Shown: positions 53,625 through 62,755, numbered from the stretch's first letter. The stretch: DNA of 64,000 nt from Pseudomonas sp. UBA4617 (GCF_002386445.1 NZ_DGIR01000012.1:1-64000); one strand, 5' to 3'. Numbers and translations are program-made. Notes: generated by a model not told the origin, from the letters alone.

Positions 53625-54716
53625 TCAGCCCAGCAAGGCCACCGACTTGATCTGGGCAAACAGCACCTGGCCCGGGTGCAGGCCGAGCTGGTCTGCCGAG
53701 AAGCGGGTGATCCGCGCCAGCAGGGCATTGCCGTCGGCATCCAGGCTGACCAGCACATGGGCCGGGTTGGCCGCCGCCCGGCTTGCGCACACGCGCACCG
53801 GCAGGCGGTTGAGGATGCTCGATGTGCCATCGGCAGTCAGCGCAAGGCTGATGTCACGCGCCTGCACTTTGACCCGCAAGGTGCTGCCGATCACCTGGGC
53901 CGGGTGGGCGATGCGCAGCAGCGGCCCATTGTTGCCGGGCAGGCGTAGGCTGAGCAGGTCGTAGTGTGGATCGTGGCCCACCACCAGGCCGTCGAACACC
54001 ACGCCGGCGTCCTCGCCCTGGGCCAGCGACAGGTCGAGCCGGGCCAGCGTTTCGCCGACCGGGCCGCTGGCCACCGCCTGACCTTGTTCCAGCAATACCA
54101 GGTGGTCGGCCAGCCGCGCCACTTCGTCCTGGGCATGGCTGACATACACCAGGGGGATGTCCAGCTCGCCGTGCAGGCGTTCCAGGTAGGGCAGGATCTC
54201 GCGCTTGCGTGGCCCGTCCAGCGCCGCCAGCGGCTCGTCCATCAACAGCAGGCGCGGGCTGCTCAGCAGGGCGCGGGCGATGCCCACCCGCTGTGCCTCG
54301 CCCCCCGACAAGGTTGCAGGCCGGCGTGCCAGCAAATGGCCTATGCCCAGCAATTGGCAGGCCTGCTCCAGGCTGACCTTGCGTTCGGCAGGGGCCACCC
54401 GGCGCCAGCCGAACTCCAGGTTGCCACGCACCGACAGGTGCGGGAACAGGCTGGCCTCCTGGAATACATAGCCTACCGGGCGCAGGTGCGGCGGTCGGAA
54501 GTAGCCGCGAGCACTGTCTTCCCAGACTTCGCCATTGACCTCGATATAGGCACTGGCGGCCCGTTCCAGCCCGGCCAGGCATCGCAGGCAGCTGGTCTTG
54601 CCAGAGCCCGAGTGGCCGAACAGTGCGCTGATACCGCGCCCCGGCAGGTGCAGGCCGACATCCAGGGTGAAGTCGTCGCGGGCCAGTTTCAGGCGTACCA
54701 CAATCGAACCGCTCAT
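53625..54716 (-). CDS. modC: Molybdate ABC transporter ATP-binding protein ModC
   Basis: ModC powers molybdate uptake with ModB and ModA. The 363-residue ATPase has Walker A GHSGSGKTSCLRCLAG, the signature LSGGEAQRVGIARAL, Walker B LLLMDEPLAALDGP and the switch His in VYVSHAQDEV. The TOBE/Mop-like C-terminal domain (about 290-355) binds molybdate. It is one base after the modB stop in the order modA-modB-modC. Confidence 0.96.
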   Translation of the reverse strand: MSGSIVVRLKLARDDFTLDVGLHLPGRGISALFGHSGSGKTSCLRCLAGLERAASAYIEVNGEVWEDSARGYFRPPHLRPVGYVFQEASLFPHLSVRGNLEFGWRRVAPAERKVSLEQACQLLGIGHLLARRPATLSGGEAQRVGIARALLSSPRLLLMDEPLAALDGPRKREILPYLERLHGELDIPLVYVSHAQDEVARLADHLVLLEQGQAVASGPVGETLARLDLSLAQGEDAGVVFDGLVVGHDPHYDLLSLRLPGNNGPLLRIAHPAQVIGSTLRVKVQARDISLALTADGTSSILNRLPVRVCASRAAANPAHVLVSLDADGNALLARITRFSADQLGLHPGQVLFAQIKSVALLG

Positions 54717-54717
54717 T

Positions 54718-55398
54718 TCAGCTCCAGCCAGCTTTGCCGCGGCGTCCAGCGTACAGCAGGAGCAGCACCAGGAAAGAGAACAGCAGCATGGCGCCAGCCA
54801 GCCAGTGCGCTTGCGTATAGGCCATGGCCTCGACGTGGTCGAAGATCTGCACCGAGACCACGCGGGTCTTGTCCGGGATATTGCCGCCGATCATCAACAC
54901 CACGCCGAACTCGCCCACGGTATGGGCGAAGCCGAGGATGCTGGCGGTGATGAAGCCCGGGCGAGCCAGCGGCAGCACCACGTGGACGAAGCTATCCCAG
55001 GGGCTGGCGCGCAGCGTGGCGGCCACTTCCAGCGGGCGCTGGCCGATCGCGGCAAAGGCGTTCTGCAGCGGCTGGACCACGAACGGCATGGAGTAGATCA
55101 CCGAGCCGATCACCAGGCCACTGAAGCTGAACACTACGCTGCCCAGGCCCAGTGCCTGGGTTGCCTGGCCCAGCCAACCCTGCGGGCCGAGGGCGATCAG
55201 CAGGTAGAAACCGATTACCGTGGGTGGCAACACCAGCGGCAAGGCCACCACGGCACCCACCGGGCCACGCAGCCATGAACGCGTGCGCGCCAGCCACCAG
55301 GCGATCGGCGTGCCGACGATCAGCAGAATCAGGGTGGTCAGGCTGGCCAGTTTCACGGTCAGCCAGATAGCCCCCAGGTCACTGGCGTCCAGCGGCAT
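54718..55398 (-). CDS. modB: Molybdate ABC transporter permease ModB
   Basis: ModB forms the inner-membrane channel. The 226-residue protein has about five helices and the ABC permease loop EVAATLRASPWDSFVHVVLP (EAA motif, G at -9). It begins MPLDASDLGAIWLTVKLASL and contains TPIAWWLARTRSWLRGPVGA. Its ATG overlaps the modA stop as TGATG, which supports coupled translation. Confidence 0.96.
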   Translation of the reverse strand: MPLDASDLGAIWLTVKLASLTTLILLIVGTPIAWWLARTRSWLRGPVGAVVALPLVLPPTVIGFYLLIALGPQGWLGQATQALGLGSVVFSFSGLVIGSVIYSMPFVVQPLQNAFAAIGQRPLEVAATLRASPWDSFVHVVLPLARPGFITASILGFAHTVGEFGVVLMIGGNIPDKTRVVSVQIFDHVEAMAYTQAHWLAGAMLLFSFLVLLLLYAGRRGKAGWS

Positions 55399-56153
55399 CA
55401 GATTTCATACCCGTAGGCTTTGATCACTGCTGCGGCCTTCGGGCCCTTCAGGTACTCGACCAACGCCTTGGCGGCGGGGTTGTCCTTGCCTTTTGCAAGG
55501 ATCACCGCGTCCTGGCGAATGGGCGCATGCAAGGACGATGGCACGATCCACGCCGAACCGCTTTCGACCTTGCCGTCCTTGTAGATTTGCGACAGGGCCA
55601 CGAAGCCCAGCTCGGCGTTGCCGGTGGAGACGAACTGGAACGCCTGGGTGATGTTCTGCCCCTCCACCAGCTTCGGCCGGGTGGCCTCGGTCAGCTTCAG
55701 CTTGTCCAGCACCTGCAGGGCAGCCACGCCGTACGGTGCGGTTTTCGGGTTGGCGATCGACAGGTGCTGGTACTGGTTCTTCTGCAGCACCTGGCCTTGG
55801 CTGTCGACGTAGCCTGGCTTGGCTGACCACAGGGCCAGGGTGCCGATGGCGTAGGTGAAGCGCGAGCCGGGGACGATGGCCTTTTCCGCCTCGAGCCTGG
55901 CCGGCGTACTGTCGTCGGCGGCGAGGAATACTTCGAATGGCGCGCCATTGCTGATCTGCGCGTAGAACTGCCCGGTAGCGCCATAGGCAGCGATCAGCTT
56001 GTGGCCGGTGTCCTTCTGGAAGTCCCGGGCGATGGCCTGTATGGGGGCTGTGAAGTTCGCTGCGACCGCGACCTGGACCTCATCGGCCCAGGCAGTGTTG
56101 TAGGCAAGCAGGCTGGCCAGGGTGGTGGCCAGATAGGGAAGGCGGTTACGCAT
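55398..56153 (-). CDS. modA: Molybdate-binding periplasmic protein ModA
   Basis: ModA captures molybdate and tungstate in the periplasm. The 251-residue protein has a signal peptide (MRNRLPYLATTLASLLAYNT AWA). It has the family blocks VAVAANFTAPIQAIARDFQ, YGATGQFYAQISNGAPFEVF and LAADDSTPARLEAEKAI. A ModE-type palindrome lies 20 bases upstream of its start, so molybdate probably represses the operon. Confidence 0.95.
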   Translation of the reverse strand: MRNRLPYLATTLASLLAYNTAWADEVQVAVAANFTAPIQAIARDFQKDTGHKLIAAYGATGQFYAQISNGAPFEVFLAADDSTPARLEAEKAIVPGSRFTYAIGTLALWSAKPGYVDSQGQVLQKNQYQHLSIANPKTAPYGVAALQVLDKLKLTEATRPKLVEGQNITQAFQFVSTGNAELGFVALSQIYKDGKVESGSAWIVPSSLHAPIRQDAVILAKGKDNPAAKALVEYLKGPKAAAVIKAYGYEI

Positions 56154-56172
56154 GAACGCAGCTCCTCGGGTT

Positions 56173-56200
56173 ATCGTTATATTGATAACTATATAGCGAT
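56173..56200 (-). promoter_or_regulatory. ModE-type operator of modABC
   Basis: Outer arms ATCGTTATAT and ATATAGCGAT form a near-perfect inverted repeat around TGATAACT. On the minus strand this is ATCGCTATAT ... ATATAACGAT, the E. coli ModE box pattern. It lies 20 bases upstream of modA. No modE gene is in the window. Confidence 0.82.
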
Positions 56201-56244
56201 GGGCCGCAGGTCTGAAAGAGGCAAAAAGCGCGGGTCAGGCTTGC

Positions 56245-57333
56245 TCAGGAAAATGCCGCTGGCCCGACCATGGCCAGTGCTTTCTCGGCAATTTCGCGGG
56301 TCAACTCGCCCGCCGGCCGGTGCCGGCCCAGGCGCAATGCCTGCCCCGACCACAGGTTGCTGAAATCGCTGATGCCCTGCGGGTCGGTGATCGCGCGCAA
56401 CGGCATCAGTGCGCCACCGGCCAGCGGGAAGCGCGGTGCCAGCTCGCTCATCGGCCCCAGCTCGCGCATGATGCGGTTGTTGATACCGCGCGCCGGGCGG
56501 CCGGTGAACAGGTTGGTCAGCGCTGTATCGCTGGCAGATGCCGTGTCCAGGGCCTGGCGATGCGCCAGCGAAACCTTGGCCTCGGGGCAGAACAGGTACG
56601 CCGTTCCGATCTGTACCGCCGAGGCACCCAGGGCCAGTGCTGCGGCCAGGCCGCGGTGGTCGCCAATGCCACCGGCGGCAATCACCGGCACGCGGACCGC
56701 GTCGGCCACCTGTGGCACCAGGGCGAAGGTACCGATCTGGCTGGTGATGTCGTCGCTGAGGAACATGCCGCGATGGCCGCCCGCTTCATAGCCCATGGCG
56801 ATGATCGCGTCACAGCCGTGCTGCTCCAGCCACAGGGCTTCTTCCACGGTAGTGGCACTGGACAGCACCTTGGCACCGCTGGCCTTGACCCGTTGCAGCA
56901 GGTCGGTACGGGGCAGGCCGAAATGGAAACTCACCACCTCCGGGCGCAGCTGTTCGACCAGCTGGCAGCTCTGTTCGTCGAAAGGTGCGCGGTTGGACAC
57001 CGGCGTGGGGGCTGCGAAATCCGCCCCTACTTCCCGGTAATACGGTTCGAGCGCCTGTTTCCAGCGGGCATCGCGTTCGGCATCGGGCGCAGGTGGCTGG
57101 TGGCAGAAGAAGTTCAGGTTCAGCGAGCGGCCCGGGCAGGCGGCCCGGAAGGCGGCGATGTCGTCGCGCACCTGGTCAGCCGTGAGCATGGCGCAGGGCA
57201 GGGCCCCCAGCCCGCCCGCCAGGCCCACCGCAATGGCCATGGGCGCACCGCTCGCCCCCGCCATCGGCGCCTGGAGGATGGGCAGTTCAACGCCCAACAG
57301 GTCGAGGATGCGGCGGTCGGGCCAGTGGCTCAT
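56245..57333 (-). CDS. Nitronate monooxygenase-like FMN enzyme
   Basis: The enzyme family oxidises nitronates such as propionate-3-nitronate or is related to 2-nitropropane dioxygenases. The start MSHWPDRRILDLLGVELPIL, six bases after AGGAG, gives 362 residues. It is a TIM barrel with QAPMAGASGAPMAIAVGLAG near the N-terminus, the catalytic-His loop GYEAGGHRG and the phosphate-binding AAGGIGDHRGLAAALALGAS. It is separate from modABC by the ModE box region, in the same direction. Confidence 0.88.
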   Translation of the reverse strand: MSHWPDRRILDLLGVELPILQAPMAGASGAPMAIAVGLAGGLGALPCAMLTADQVRDDIAAFRAACPGRSLNLNFFCHQPPAPDAERDARWKQALEPYYREVGADFAAPTPVSNRAPFDEQSCQLVEQLRPEVVSFHFGLPRTDLLQRVKASGAKVLSSATTVEEALWLEQHGCDAIIAMGYEAGGHRGMFLSDDITSQIGTFALVPQVADAVRVPVIAAGGIGDHRGLAAALALGASAVQIGTAYLFCPEAKVSLAHRQALDTASASDTALTNLFTGRPARGINNRIMRELGPMSELAPRFPLAGGALMPLRAITDPQGISDFSNLWSGQALRLGRHRPAGELTREIAEKALAMVGPAAFS

Positions 57334-57372
57334 GCGGTTCTCCTTGCTTGGGCGATGCAATGGGGGCGGGGC

Positions 57373-57543
57373 TTACAAGGCTTTGCTGACCTGGATGTCG
57401 CTGATCTTCTCGGCGTCTTCACCGTGGATCTTGCGCAGGGCTTCCAGGGCTTGTTCGAGGGAAGCGTCGGGCATCTGCGCGAAGTCCCAGCGGCGCTGGC
57501 CGTCGAGTTTGTATTTGATGACGTACTTGATGGTCTGGGTCAT
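57373..57543 (-). CDS. Small hypothetical protein (56 aa) next to the DUF1883 gene
   Basis: The frame runs MTQTIKYVIKYKLDGQRRWD and ends KISDIQVSKAL. It is a compact alpha/beta domain with regular coding character and a stop just before the nitronate monooxygenase leader. It begins seven bases after the DUF1883 stop, so the two are probably co-transcribed. No family was recognised. Confidence 0.65.
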   Translation of the reverse strand: MTQTIKYVIKYKLDGQRRWDFAQMPDASLEQALEALRKIHGEDAEKISDIQVSKAL

Positions 57544-57549
57544 GGGGCC

Positions 57550-57852
57550 TTACCTGAGTTTCGACGACGAACGACGGACAATCTTGATCTTGTGGGTCAA
57601 GGTCGGCTTGCGGGTGACCGAGATCGGGCGGGTGGTCACGGTATCGATGGTGATGTTCCAGAAGCCGGTACTGGGCACGGTGATCTTCGCCGGGAACTTG
57701 TCGAAATGGCCGCCGTGGTAGGTGTGACGGCCGCCATTCTTGAAGCTGCGGAAGTTGGCGTCGTTCATCAGGCGGATGTTGCAGCGCTGGGAGCACTCGA
57801 TGACGACGATGTCGTCCTCGTTCAGGTGCTCGCGCTGGTGTACGAATTTCAT
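57550..57852 (-). CDS. DUF1883 family protein
   Basis: The start MKFVHQREHLNEDDIVVIEC gives 100 residues, six bases after GGAG. The pattern NIRLMNDANFRSF, GGRHTYHGGHFDKFPAKI and TGFWNITIDT matches DUF1883 domains, which form small beta-sandwich proteins. The role is unknown. It is followed by a 56-residue gene. Confidence 0.85.
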   Translation of the reverse strand: MKFVHQREHLNEDDIVVIECSQRCNIRLMNDANFRSFKNGGRHTYHGGHFDKFPAKITVPSTGFWNITIDTVTTRPISVTRKPTLTHKIKIVRRSSSKLR

Positions 57853-58012
57853 GTGATGCTCCGCAAGGATTGGTTCTGCAAAGGCAAACGATACCATGAT
57901 GTCGGGTTACACTGCCGCGCTGTTCAGCCAGGCGCAGATAAATCTGCCAAAGCAGGGAGCAAAACCGCCTGGCAGTGGTCGAAGCGGATTCTTGATGGCA
58001 GAGGTGCTGCAA

Positions 58013-58372
58013 ATGAAGTGGATGGTGGCGGCGTTGGCGGTAACGCTGGGTGGCTGCGTGAGTGTCGCGGAGCTGGAACAATCGCATGAAACACTGGACG
58101 TGATTTCCGGCAAATCCCCGCGCGAGTATGCCGATTGCGTCAAGCACAAGCTGGCCGAAACGCGCGACCCGCTGGTGGAAGAGCAGCGGGGCGATGGCCT
58201 GCGGCTGATCGTACCGCAGAAGATCAGCTCCGGCGTCGGCCCGGCGGCGCTGGTTGACATCGACAAGCGTGGCAGCGGCAGCAGCATCAAGCTACACGAA
58301 CGGTTGAACAACTTCCCGCTGCGCCTGGGCGACGTACGCACCGCAGCCACGCAATGCATCTCCGGAAGTTGA
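58013..58372 (+). CDS. Small lipoprotein
   Basis: The ATG at 58013, six bases after GAGGTG, gives 119 residues: MKWMVAALAVTLGGCVSVAE, with lipobox VTLGGC. A second ATG 18 bases upstream is less likely. The mature part includes KSPREYADCVKHKLAETRDP and ends GDVRTAATQCISGS, with two cysteines that could bond. It is probably a periplasmic or outer-membrane lipoprotein of unknown role. Confidence 0.75.
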   Translation: MKWMVAALAVTLGGCVSVAELEQSHETLDVISGKSPREYADCVKHKLAETRDPLVEEQRGDGLRLIVPQKISSGVGPAALVDIDKRGSGSSIKLHERLNNFPLRLGDVRTAATQCISGS

Positions 58373-58401
58373 TCCAGGGCAACTGATCTCGCTCCTTTTG
58401 C

Positions 58402-58428
58402 TTATATGTTTTAGGCCTAAGCATATAA
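58402..58428 (+). promoter_or_regulatory. Inverted repeat upstream of tsdBA
   Basis: TTATATG and CATATAA flank the perfect palindrome TTAGGCCTAA. The whole is an AT-rich dyad 22 bases before the tsdB ATG and may be an operator of a sulfur-responsive repressor. No regulator gene is adjacent. Confidence 0.45.
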
Positions 58429-58449
58429 CAATAGAAAAGGAGATTCGTG

Positions 58450-59100
58450 ATGACACCCCTGAGACGTGTCGTGGTCGGCAGCCTGCTGATCCTGGCCTGG
58501 CCTGCGGCGCATGCCGCCGATGGCCAGAAGGTCTTCACCCAGGGTGGGGCCAACCCCGCCGCCATGGCTTGCCTGGGTTGCCATGGCCCAGACGGCAAGG
58601 GCATTGCCGCTGCCGGCTTTCCGCGCCTGGCCGGGCTGCCGGCTGGCTACCTGCGCAAGCAGCTGCATGACTGGCGCAGCGGCAGCCGCAAGCAGCCGGT
58701 GATGGCGCCGTTGGCCAAGGCGTTGAGCGATGACGAGATCGACGCGGTCAGCAGCTACCTGGCCAGCCTGCCGGCCAGCCCCGCCGGCGAACTGCGCCGT
58801 CAGCAGATCGCCAATGACCCAACCACCCGCCTGGCCCTGTACGGCGACTGGAGCCGGCAGATACCCGGCTGCGTGCAGTGCCATGGCCCGGGCGGCAGCG
58901 GTGTTGGCGAACACTTCCCGCCTTTGGTTGGGCAGCCCGCCAGTTACCTGGTGGCTCAGCTTGATGCCTGGCGTGACGGCAGCCGCAGCAATGACCCCAA
59001 CCAGCTGATGGTCGGTGTGGCCAAGGCCATGACCGATGACGAGATCAAGGCCATCGCCGAATTCTTCGCCCGCCCTGCCAGCCAGGAGGTCACGCCATGA
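58450..59100 (+). CDS. tsdB: Dihaem cytochrome c4-like protein TsdB
   Basis: TsdB accepts electrons from thiosulfate dehydrogenase TsdA. The ATG at 58450 is seven bases after AAGGAG; a GTG one codon earlier is possible. The 216-residue protein has a signal peptide and two cytochrome c domains with CLGCH (near residue 40) and CVQCH (near 140), and Met ligands probably in PVMAPLAKAL and NQLMVGVAKAM. It overlaps tsdA by four bases. Confidence 0.88.
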   Translation: MTPLRRVVVGSLLILAWPAAHAADGQKVFTQGGANPAAMACLGCHGPDGKGIAAAGFPRLAGLPAGYLRKQLHDWRSGSRKQPVMAPLAKALSDDEIDAVSSYLASLPASPAGELRRQQIANDPTTRLALYGDWSRQIPGCVQCHGPGGSGVGEHFPPLVGQPASYLVAQLDAWRDGSRSNDPNQLMVGVAKAMTDDEIKAIAEFFARPASQEVTP

Positions 59101-60011
59101 AACCGCTGCTTGCAACCCTGTTGCTGCTGGCCATGGGCAGCGCCCAGGCCGCGCAGATCGCCATGGAAGACCAGTCCCAGTTGAAAGTGCCTGGGGCCCG
59201 GAAAGCGCCGCAGTTCGTGCCGCCAGCCGAAAGCGATTTGCCCGACAATGCCTTCGGCAAGATGGTGCGTGAGGGGCATGCATTGTTCGTCGACACCCGT
59301 CGGCTTATGCCTGAGGCGGTGGGCAACGGCATGAACTGCAGCAACTGCCACCTTGACCAGGGCCGGCTGGCGCATTCCGCGCCGATGTGGGGGGCGTACC
59401 CGATGTACCCCGCATACCGCAAGAAAAACGACAAGGTCAACACTTATGCCGAGCGAATCCAGGGGTGTTTCCAGTTCAGCATGAACGGCACGCCGCCGGC
59501 CGCCGACAGCCCGCAGATGACGGCGTTGGCCGTGTATTCGTACTGGTTGTCGACCAAGGCGCCGACGGGCGTGGAAATTGCCGGGCGCGGTTACCCGGAG
59601 GTGGCGCAGCCCCAGGGCGGCTACGACTTCAAGCGTGGCCAGCAGGTGTACCGCGAACAGTGCGCGATCTGCCACGGTGACAACGGCGAAGGGCAGAAGG
59701 TAGCCGGTGAGTACGTGATGCCGCCACTGTGGGGCAAGGACTCCTACAACTGGGGTGCCGGGATGCACCGCATCAACACAGCGGCGTCGTTCATCAAGTA
59801 CAACATGCCGCTGGGCAGGCCGGGCAGTCTCAGCGACCAGCAGGCCTGGGACGTGGCGGCCTGGATCAACCGCCATGAGCGGCCGCAGGACCCGCGGCTG
59901 GTCGAAGACTCCATCGAGAAGACACGGCTGAAGTTCCACGCCAATGACGGGGTGAACCTGTATGGGCAGAAGGTCGATGGCGTGCTGATCGGGCAGGGCA
60001 CAGGTAGCTGA
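59097..60011 (+). CDS. tsdA: Thiosulfate dehydrogenase TsdA
   Basis: TsdA is a periplasmic dihaem cytochrome that joins two thiosulfates to tetrathionate. The 304-residue protein has a signal peptide (MKPLLATLLLLAMGSAQA). It has two haem sites, CSNCHLDQGR and CAICHGDNGEG. Between them lies APMWGAYPMYPAYRKKNDKV and ERIQGCFQFSMNG, where the free Cys is the unusual axial ligand of the catalytic haem in the family. The gene overlaps tsdB. Tetrathionate can then serve as an electron sink or source depending on the organism. Confidence 0.9.
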   Translation: MKPLLATLLLLAMGSAQAAQIAMEDQSQLKVPGARKAPQFVPPAESDLPDNAFGKMVREGHALFVDTRRLMPEAVGNGMNCSNCHLDQGRLAHSAPMWGAYPMYPAYRKKNDKVNTYAERIQGCFQFSMNGTPPAADSPQMTALAVYSYWLSTKAPTGVEIAGRGYPEVAQPQGGYDFKRGQQVYREQCAICHGDNGEGQKVAGEYVMPPLWGKDSYNWGAGMHRINTAASFIKYNMPLGRPGSLSDQQAWDVAAWINRHERPQDPRLVEDSIEKTRLKFHANDGVNLYGQKVDGVLIGQGTGS

Positions 60012-60054
60012 ATGACCTGTACCGGACTCTTCGCCGGGGAATGCTGTTGCAGTA

Positions 60055-60095
60055 CCCTGTGGGAGCGGGTTTCCCGCGAAGAGGCCGGTACTGGC
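60055..60095. repeat. REP-type repeat
   Basis: CCCTGTGGGAGCGGGTTTCCCGCGAAGAGGCCGG matches the P. putida REP family. A weaker partner (ACCGGACTCTTCGCCGGG) lies at 60020-60037. It sits between tsdA and galU. Confidence 0.75.
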
Positions 60096-60266
60096 GAACG
60101 CAGCCGTGGCCATCCCTGAACGCAATATTTACCTTCCATTGGAACTATCTACACTGGGTTATCTCTATGTTCCCAACGGTCGGCCGGCGGTAGGGCATTG
60201 TAAGGTGACTGCCGCGTGATTAGACTGCGCCGAATTCCACAGGCCTAGCCTTTTGTAAGGACGTAT

Positions 60267-61106
60267 ATGATCAAAAAATGCTTGTTCCCGGCAGCCGGTT
60301 ACGGCACTCGCTTCCTGCCCGCTACCAAAGCCATGCCCAAGGAAATGCTGCCGGTGGTCAACAAGCCACTGATCCAGTATGGCGTTGAAGAGGCACTGGA
60401 TGCCGGCCTGAACGAGATTTCCATCGTCACCGGGCGCGGCAAGCGTGCCCTGGAAGACCACTTCGACATCAGCTACGAGCTGGAAAACCAGATCAAGGGC
60501 ACCGACAAGGAAAAATACCTGGTCGGTATCCGTCGCCTGCTCGACGAGTGCTCGTTCTCCTACACCCGCCAGACCGAAATGAAAGGCCTGGGCCACGCCA
60601 TCCTCACCGGCCGCCCGCTGATCGGCGACGAGCCGTTCGCCGTGGTGCTGGCGGACGACCTGTGCGTCAACCCCGAAGGTGACGGCGTGCTGACCCAGAT
60701 GGTCAAGCTGTACAACCAGTTCCGCTGCTCGATCGTTGCCATCCAGGAAGTCGACCCGCAGGAAACCAACAAGTACGGCGTGATTGCCGGTGACATGATC
60801 CGTGACGACATCTTCCGTGTCACCAACATGGTCGAGAAGCCAAAGCCGGAAGACGCCCCGTCCAACCTGGCGATCATCGGCCGTTACATCCTGACCCCGG
60901 ATATCTTCGATATCATTGCCAACACCGAGCCGGGTAAAGGTGGTGAGATCCAGATCACCGACGCGCTGATGCAACAGGCGCAGAATGGCTGCGTGATCGC
61001 CTACAAGTTCAAGGGCAAGCGTTTCGACTGCGGTGGTGCCGAAGGCTATATCGACGCGACCAACTTCTGCTTCGAGAACTACTACAAGACCGGCAAGGCT
61101 TATTGA
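60267..61106 (+). CDS. galU: UTP--glucose-1-phosphate uridylyltransferase
   Basis: GalU makes UDP-glucose for exopolysaccharide, LPS core and trehalose synthesis. The 279-residue protein begins MIKKCLFPAAGYGTRFLPAT, with the nucleotide-binding motif G-x-G-T-R-x-L-P-x-T-K. It has KPLIQYGVEEALDAGLNEI, GLGHAILTGRPLIGDEPFAVVLADDL and KGKRFDCGGAEGYIDAT. A TTTTGTAAGGA site precedes the ATG. Confidence 0.97.
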   Translation: MIKKCLFPAAGYGTRFLPATKAMPKEMLPVVNKPLIQYGVEEALDAGLNEISIVTGRGKRALEDHFDISYELENQIKGTDKEKYLVGIRRLLDECSFSYTRQTEMKGLGHAILTGRPLIGDEPFAVVLADDLCVNPEGDGVLTQMVKLYNQFRCSIVAIQEVDPQETNKYGVIAGDMIRDDIFRVTNMVEKPKPEDAPSNLAIIGRYILTPDIFDIIANTEPGKGGEIQITDALMQQAQNGCVIAYKFKGKRFDCGGAEGYIDATNFCFENYYKTGKAY

Positions 61107-61123
61107 TCAGCCTGCTGGCCGCA

Positions 61124-61149
61124 AAGCCACCCTTCGGGGTGGCTTTTTT
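61124..61149 (+). terminator. Terminator of galU
   Basis: AAGCCACCC / GGGTGGCTT hairpin with TTCG loop is followed by six T, 18 bases past the stop. Confidence 0.9.
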
Positions 61150-61202
61150 GTTTGCGGCAGCCAACGGCGTTATGCTGGGCGCCTGCCTAGGAGACTGAAT
61201 AC

Positions 61203-62558
61203 ATGGCCTACGATTTTGATCTGTTCGTGATTGGCGCCGGGTCCGGCGGTGTGCGGGCGGCGCGCTTTGCCGCCGGCTTCGGCGCGAAGGTGGCGGTGGC
61301 CGAAAGCCGCTACCTGGGCGGTACCTGCGTCAACGTCGGCTGCGTGCCGAAAAAGCTGCTGGTGTACGGCGCGCACGTTGCCGACGAGCTGGAGCAGGCG
61401 GCAGGTTTCGGCTGGAGCCTTGAAGAAGGGCACTTCGACTGGGGCACGCTGATTGCCAACAAGAACCGCGAAATCGAACGCCTCAATGGCATCTACCGCA
61501 ACCTGCTGCTCAACAGTGGGGTGACCCTGCTGCAGGGTCATGCGCGGTTGACCGGTGCCAATGAAGTGGAAGTGGAAGGCCAGCGCTACACTGCCGAGCA
61601 CATTCTCATTGCCACCGGTGGCTGGCCACAGGTGCCGGACATTCCAGGCAAGGAACTGGCCATCACCTCCAACGAAGCCTTCTACCTCAAGGACCTGCCG
61701 CGCCGGGTGCTGGTGGTCGGCGGCGGTTATATCGCCGTGGAGTTCGCTGGCATCTTCCACGGGCTGGGTGCCAACACCACCTTGCTGTATCGCGGCGACC
61801 TGTTCCTGCGAGGCTTTGACGGCTCGGTGCGCACCCACCTCAAGGAAGAGCTGGAAAAGCGCGGCCTGGACTTGCAGTTCAACGCCGACATCCAGCGCAT
61901 CGACAAGCTCGAGGACGGCAGCCTCAAGGCCACCCTCCACGACGGCCGCGAGCTGGTTACCGATTGTGTGTTCTACGCCACCGGCCGCCGCCCGATGCTC
62001 GACAACCTGGGCCTGGAAAACACCGGTGTGGAACTGGACGCGCGCGGCTTCATCCATGTCGACGATCAATACCAGACAACCGCGCCGTCGATCCTGGCCA
62101 TCGGTGACGTGATTGGTCGTGTGCAACTCACCCCGGTCGCCCTGGCCGAAGGCATGGCGGTGGCGCGGCGCCTGTTCAAGCCTGAGCAATATCGCCCGGT
62201 GGATTACCGCAACATCCCCACGGCAGTGTTCAGCCAGCCACCGATCGGCACTGTGGGCCTGAGCGAAGAGCAGGCGCTGGAAGCCGGGCACAAGGTGCAG
62301 ATCTTCGAAAGCCGCTTCCGCGCCATGAAGCTGACCCTCACCGATATCCAGGAGAAGACCCTGATGAAGCTTGTGGTGGATGCCGAGACCGACAAGGTGC
62401 TGGGCTGTCACATGGTCGGCCCGGATGCCGGCGAGATCATCCAGGGGCTGGGCATCGCGCTGAAGGCCGGCGCCACCAAACAGCAGTTCGACGAGACCAT
62501 CGGCGTTCACCCCACTGCCGCCGAAGAGTTCGTTACCCTGCGCACCATCACCCGCTGA
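61203..62558 (+). CDS. gorA: Glutathione reductase
   Basis: Gor reduces glutathione disulfide with NADPH. The 451-residue flavoprotein starts MAYDFDLFVIGAGSGGVRAA, with the FAD motif GxGSGG. The redox-active disulfide is GGTCVNVGCVPKK. The NADPH site is VVGGGYIAVEFAGIFHGLGA. The C-terminal interface ends GVHPTAAEEFVTL, with the catalytic His-Thr pair. It stands alone after galU. Confidence 0.96.
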   Translation: MAYDFDLFVIGAGSGGVRAARFAAGFGAKVAVAESRYLGGTCVNVGCVPKKLLVYGAHVADELEQAAGFGWSLEEGHFDWGTLIANKNREIERLNGIYRNLLLNSGVTLLQGHARLTGANEVEVEGQRYTAEHILIATGGWPQVPDIPGKELAITSNEAFYLKDLPRRVLVVGGGYIAVEFAGIFHGLGANTTLLYRGDLFLRGFDGSVRTHLKEELEKRGLDLQFNADIQRIDKLEDGSLKATLHDGRELVTDCVFYATGRRPMLDNLGLENTGVELDARGFIHVDDQYQTTAPSILAIGDVIGRVQLTPVALAEGMAVARRLFKPEQYRPVDYRNIPTAVFSQPPIGTVGLSEEQALEAGHKVQIFESRFRAMKLTLTDIQEKTLMKLVVDAETDKVLGCHMVGPDAGEIIQGLGIALKAGATKQQFDETIGVHPTAAEEFVTLRTITR

Positions 62559-62755
62559 TGGTCCCCGGCGGGAAGCATGGTCTCGTGTACACGAGGTCAT
62601 GTTTCCTACCTTGGGGGGGTGATTTTCAACTGCTCGGCTGCTGAGTCAGCCTACATTTTTCCCGTGTCACCTTACTGATACTGCACCGCGCCGCATCCAG
62701 CGGCCGGGGCCTGGCAGCCAATGCCTGGCCATTTCCATGAGTAAAGAGGGTGACT
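62559..62755. other. Intergenic region before the fimbrial genes
   Basis: This stretch of about 200 bases contains an imperfect inverted repeat GTACACGAG / near 62585 and probably the fimbrial promoter. No phase-variation inverted repeats were seen, but a short scan cannot exclude them. Confidence 0.4.
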
